Position numbers and translations under genes: made by a program
The notes under the pieces: generated by a model
Told to the model about the DNA's origin: nothing
Database searches by the model: none
The model's input: the letters and a program-made list of their open reading frames with translations, nothing else
Part shown: one piece after another, positions 60,524-64,000 of the stretch
Numbering within the stretch: position 1 is the stretch's first letter
Layout of the letters: each line of letters begins with the position of its first letter
NCBI GenBank assembly: GCA_015680685.1
Contig: MNCI01001334.1
Coordinates: 263,560-327,559 of the forward strand
Direction: 5' to 3'
DNA from: Gnetum montanum
Lineage: Eukaryota; Streptophyta; Gnetopsida; Gnetales; Gnetaceae
Length of the DNA stretch: 64,000 bases

Positions 60524-62060
60524 CATTTGAATAAATAACTCCAAATATTTGGATTGGTTATGTTGAGTAACTTCTTGGTTTTGAATTCTAATCTTCGTAT
60601 TCTCATTATCTACAATTCCACTAAAAAGGCACTTAATATATTTCATCTTACTTTTACTAATTCTCAACCCTTTTGATTCTAGGGTACTTCTTCAAGTATT
60701 CATTTTCATAGGCAAGGCTTCCTTAAATTTGTTCACCAGTACAATATCATTTGCAAATATTATACACCAAGGAATATCATCTTGAATTTCTTTAGTTAGC
60801 TCATTCATAATAATAACCACCAATTAAGGGCTTGTAGCATATACTTGATGTAGCACTACCTTCATGGGGAAGTTCATGGTCTCACCATAGGTAATGCAAG
60901 CTTGAGTTGTGGCTTCATCTTCCATATCTTAAATAGCCTTAATGTACCCAATAAGAATATCTTTCCTCTCTAATTCCCATCAAATAATCCCTAGGGGAAG
61001 TCTACTTAAGCTTTCTACAAATTAATGAAAATTGTATGTAAACTTCTATTCTTACTCTAAATTTTTACATCAACTATCTTAGTAAGAAAACAACTTCAAG
61101 AGCTGATCTTCCAAGTATAAAATCAAATTTATTCTAAAAAAATAGTTAATTCTTACTTTAAACTTTGTTTTATATCTCTTTATCATAACTTTGTGATATT
61201 ACTCATGAGATTTTATAGTTTTCAATGTTTTTCTTAATCTTGTAGATTCATACTATAGTGCTTTTTCTCTTATCATATGGCATTTTCCCTCCCTAATCTT
61301 GCTAAATAATGTTGTTAATCATGCAATCCCTATATCTCCCATAGACTTCTATGCTTCTATAGGGATGTCATTTGGTGCTATCACTTTACCATTCTTCATC
61401 TTCATGAGGGTTTTAAAAAATAACTTTATAGGCATATATATAGTTTTTCATTCCTACTTTCAATTTAATGTCGTTAACTTCATCTATAGGAAATTATTCA
61501 TTAATACACTCCTAAAAATAGATCCTCCATTTTTCCAAGATTTCTTTATTTGAAAATAAATTTCTTTTGTTGTTTGAATTGATGCATCTAATATGGCCAA
61601 TATTTTTGTGCTCTTATTTGAAGTCTTGGGCTAGTTTTGACATCAATTTCTAACCCTTTGTGGTTCGTAGCTTCTCATAAAAGGTATCGAAAGGACCAAG
61701 TTTATCCTTACTTACTATCCTTTTTTACTATGTTTTTGGTATCATTTATATTTCAAAGTGATCTTGTTTCCTACTCTACTATGACTCTTTAAAATACTTA
61801 TTTTCAGTTTGAACATTGTATTTTTTTGCTCCACAACCAAGTTTCCTTCTGAATGTACTTATTTGCTTTTGAAACTCCAAGGATGTCCTTTTCTATCTTC
61901 TCAACACAACTTTTCATTTAACTCTAGCTATCATTTTTATTTAAGTTCAAATCCAAGGTCATTCCACATAATTTATCCTTTAATTTTAATCCTTTTTTTC
62001 TTTAGATTCCAACATTTTAGATAAGATACTTATTTTCTAGGGTTTCTATTGAAACAACTT
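60524..62060 (-). pseudogene. RTE-type LINE, 5' half: RT core
   Basis: Read on the minus strand. KNGKVIAPNDIPIEA (about 61400) is followed by a KIKKNIENYKIS block (about 61240), NKFDFILGRSALEVVFLLR (about 61130), ITYGETMNFPMKVVLHQVYA (about 60890), MNELTKEIQDDIPWCIIFAN (about 60800-60740) where FAND replaces the FADD active site, and RISKSKMKYIKCLFSG (about 60660). The last residues before E4 are KYLELFIQMNG. This is the usual plant RTE RT order, decayed. Sequence above about 61600 is less clear and may include the end of the endonuclease. Confidence 0.88.
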
Positions 62061-62579
62061 TTAACAATAAAATTCATTACTATAAGTCTATGTTGGCTTG
62101 TAAGGCTTTCTCTAAAATGATTTTACAATCCTTACAAGTTTTCTAGTATCTTTTTCTCATCATGTTGTTGTCTATTTCAAGAGAGTTTCTTCCACTCTTG
62201 AAATTCATTATAGGACCCCTTAAAACCAACCTCTAAAGCCCACCACATTTTTTTGAAAAAAATTCTTATAACATGGGGCCAACCAATTGGAAGAATCTAG
62301 TCATTATTCAATTATGAGTTGGGTTATATTTGGGTTCAATGTTACATAAAAAATGCTTGGCTAAACCATCATTTTTGAACTACACCTCAATATATCCTTA
62401 AGAGGTACAATAGGTCTAAAGAACCCATTAAGGCTGTCAAGAAGGAAAAAGACCATATGATTAGAAAAAGAGGCCAAAATGGTAGCAAACTATAATTGAA
62501 AGTGTAGGAGAAATATTGCCAAGATATATTAATAAACCTATAATGAATAGAAATCAATGAAGGCAATTCAATGAGGAGA
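62061..62579. other. Unassigned sequence between RTE and copia fragment
   Basis: No domain or repeat recognised on either strand. Confidence 0.4.
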
Positions 62580-63540
62580 TTTATGTTTGTATAAATATCC
62601 TAGATAAGGAAACACCAAAAAATGTGAAGAAAGTGCTTACAAAATGTCATTGGAAGGATTCCATGGAGGCAGAATTCAACATGATGATCAAACAAAAGAT
62701 ATAGAAATTGGTGCTAAGACTAGTTAACAAGAACATTATGTTAAACAAATGGGTGTTCACTACAAAATTAAAAGAAAATGAAAGCCTAGATAAGTATAAG
62801 GTCAAATTGGTAACTAGAGGTTTCTTTTCTTACAACTAGAGTTAACTACAAGGAGACATGCACACCTACAACAAGAATGAAAACATTTAAAGTGATTATT
62901 GCAATAGCAATCATAGATTGCTGGAGATTATATCAAATTGATGTGAAATTAACTTTTTTATATGGTGAGGTAGAAGAAGAAATTTACCTGAAATAGTTGA
63001 AAGGTTTCATATAGAATGAAGACATGGTGTGCAAATTGAAGAAAATTTTGTATGGGTTAAAGTAAGACCCTAGAACATGGTATCAATAAATGGAAGCATT
63101 TCTAAGAAATCATAAGTTTCAAAAAGCATTGAAAGATCAGAATTTTTTCTATTGAAAGAATAATGGAAATCTACAAATATTATTAGAATTTCATGTGGAT
63201 GATATTCTACTTATTGGAAGGGATCAACAAACATTGAGTGATTTCAAATTGACCCTAGAATAGAAATTTTAAATTTTAAACCTAGGACTAGAACATTACT
63301 ACATAGGAATGGAAACTTAATAAGGTCAAGGGAAGATAGTTGTAACATATAAGAAATATGCAACAAAATTACTACAAGATTACAATATGAATAATTCCAT
63401 AGTAGCTATAACTCCAATATCTTTTGAATTCAAAATAAATGTTGAAGGATTAGAAATAGATCCAACATAATCCAAATGATTGATTAGATAACTAATGTAT
63501 TTGACTAACACAAGACCCAACATTCAATATGTAGTTAATG
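62580..63540 (+). pseudogene. Ty1/copia reverse transcriptase fragment
   Basis: Plus-strand remnant with the copia RT order: WKDSMEAEFNMM (about 62650), NKWVFTTKLKENESLDKYKV with LVTRGF (about 62740-62825), a one-base shift, TRMKTFKVIIAIAI and QIDVKLTFLYGEVEEEIYL (about 62870-62995), LKKILYGLK.DPRTWYQ (about 63040-63090), EFHVDDILLIGRD (about 63187-63225), and LMYLTNTRPNIQYVV (about 63494-63535). The active site is VDD. Integrase and most of RNase H are missing. TAG/TAA stops are common. Confidence 0.88.
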
Positions 63541-63542
63541 TA

Positions 63543-64000
63543 TGATGAGTCACAATTCTATTGGCTACATCAATGAGGCCTCGTTGATGGAATCTTGTTG
63601 ACGAGGCCTAGTTGACGCATCATATCATGTGTCAACAAGGCCCTATCGACATAATGTTTGTATTCAACTATAAATATTCACCTACTAGCCACATTTATAA
63701 CAATTGAGATTTCAGTAACAATGAAACTCTTATAGTTTTCTCATTTCAAAGTTAAAATTTTTCCCCCGAGTGCCCACAGCAAGAGTCATTGAGTGTATGG
63801 ATCTTTATTCAAGCATTGTTGTACATGAGCATGATAGTATGTGTAGTAATAAAGATGAAATTTCTAATAAACCTTGCAACATTCTAGATAGATTAAATAT
63901 TTTATTTATGCATTTAATGTTTTCAATTATTTATTAAATATTTTCTAGTAGTGAAGTTAATGAAGTAATTAAATAAGATAAGTTAGATAGATTAAATACA
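63543..64000 (+). other. Possible LTR or promoter region with GACGAGGCC repeats
   Basis: Starts TGATGAGTCACAATTC just where the copia frame breaks off. 63575-63645 has three or four copies of a GTTGACGAGGCC-like word in direct and inverted form. ACTATAAATATTCACC (about 63667-63682) is a good TATA box. It runs to the window edge, so LTR identity cannot be confirmed. Confidence 0.4.

Noticed and set aside
1-64000. Ordinary host genes, tRNA, rRNA, CRISPR or a viral genome
   Set aside because: No exon set outside the mobile elements, no tRNA or rRNA pattern and no spacer-repeat array. All polymerase motifs are of LTR or LINE retrotransposons, without an envelope or movement-protein region.

Overview
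This window is plant nuclear DNA from a large, retrotransposon-bloated genome. The many old, decayed Ty3/gypsy elements of the Tat/Ogre kind, an L1 LINE, an RTE LINE and a Ty1/copia fragment fit a gymnosperm or another giant plant genome. The species cannot be named from this sequence. I found no ordinary host gene, no rRNA or tRNA gene and no CRISPR. Almost every reading frame is broken, mainly by TAG/TAA where CAG/CAA is expected, as in long-methylated repeats.

Left third (1-36.8 kb). E1 (+, 1-2429) is an integrase end plus 3' LTR, inserted in E2 (+, 2430-10681). E3 (-, from 10682 to about 35.5 kb) abuts E2 in opposite orientation: 3' LTR, integrase, then RNase H/RT, then a long spacer, then a protease scrap. 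E3's integrase is split by a nested element, E5 (-, 13466-22256). E5 has both LTRs, PBS, PPT and gag, but carries a second long ORF (an unassigned plant-transposon-like domain plus coiled coil) where pol should be. E2 and E3 both hold a 16-17 copy tandem array of about 188 bp units.

Middle and right (36.8-64 kb). An L1 LINE (-, 36.8-41.1 kb) is followed by an RTE LINE (-, 41.1-62.1 kb). The RTE is split by a full-length element, E4 (+, 42132-60518), with a perfect 5-bp target duplication CCATT. A copia RT fragment (+, 62.6-63.5 kb) and a possible LTR close the window.

The notable system is in E4. Between its gag-protease frame (ends about 48.33 kb) and its RT-RNase H-integrase frame (starts about 54.17 kb) lies a 5.8 kb gap holding a multi-exon gene on the opposite strand (48808-53360). 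That gene has seven GT-AG introns, a poly(A) signal, a phosphatase-like (NIF/FCP1) segment, an unassigned domain and a coiled-coil tail. Homologous antisense genes sit in the same place in E3 (30.8-34.2 kb, +) and, truncated, in E2 (2.4-3.4 kb, -), with matching intron positions. The gap itself has credible sense-strand splice sites that would join protease to RT in frame, as in Ogre elements. The picture is an Ogre-like retrotransposon family carrying an antisense gene inside its own intron.
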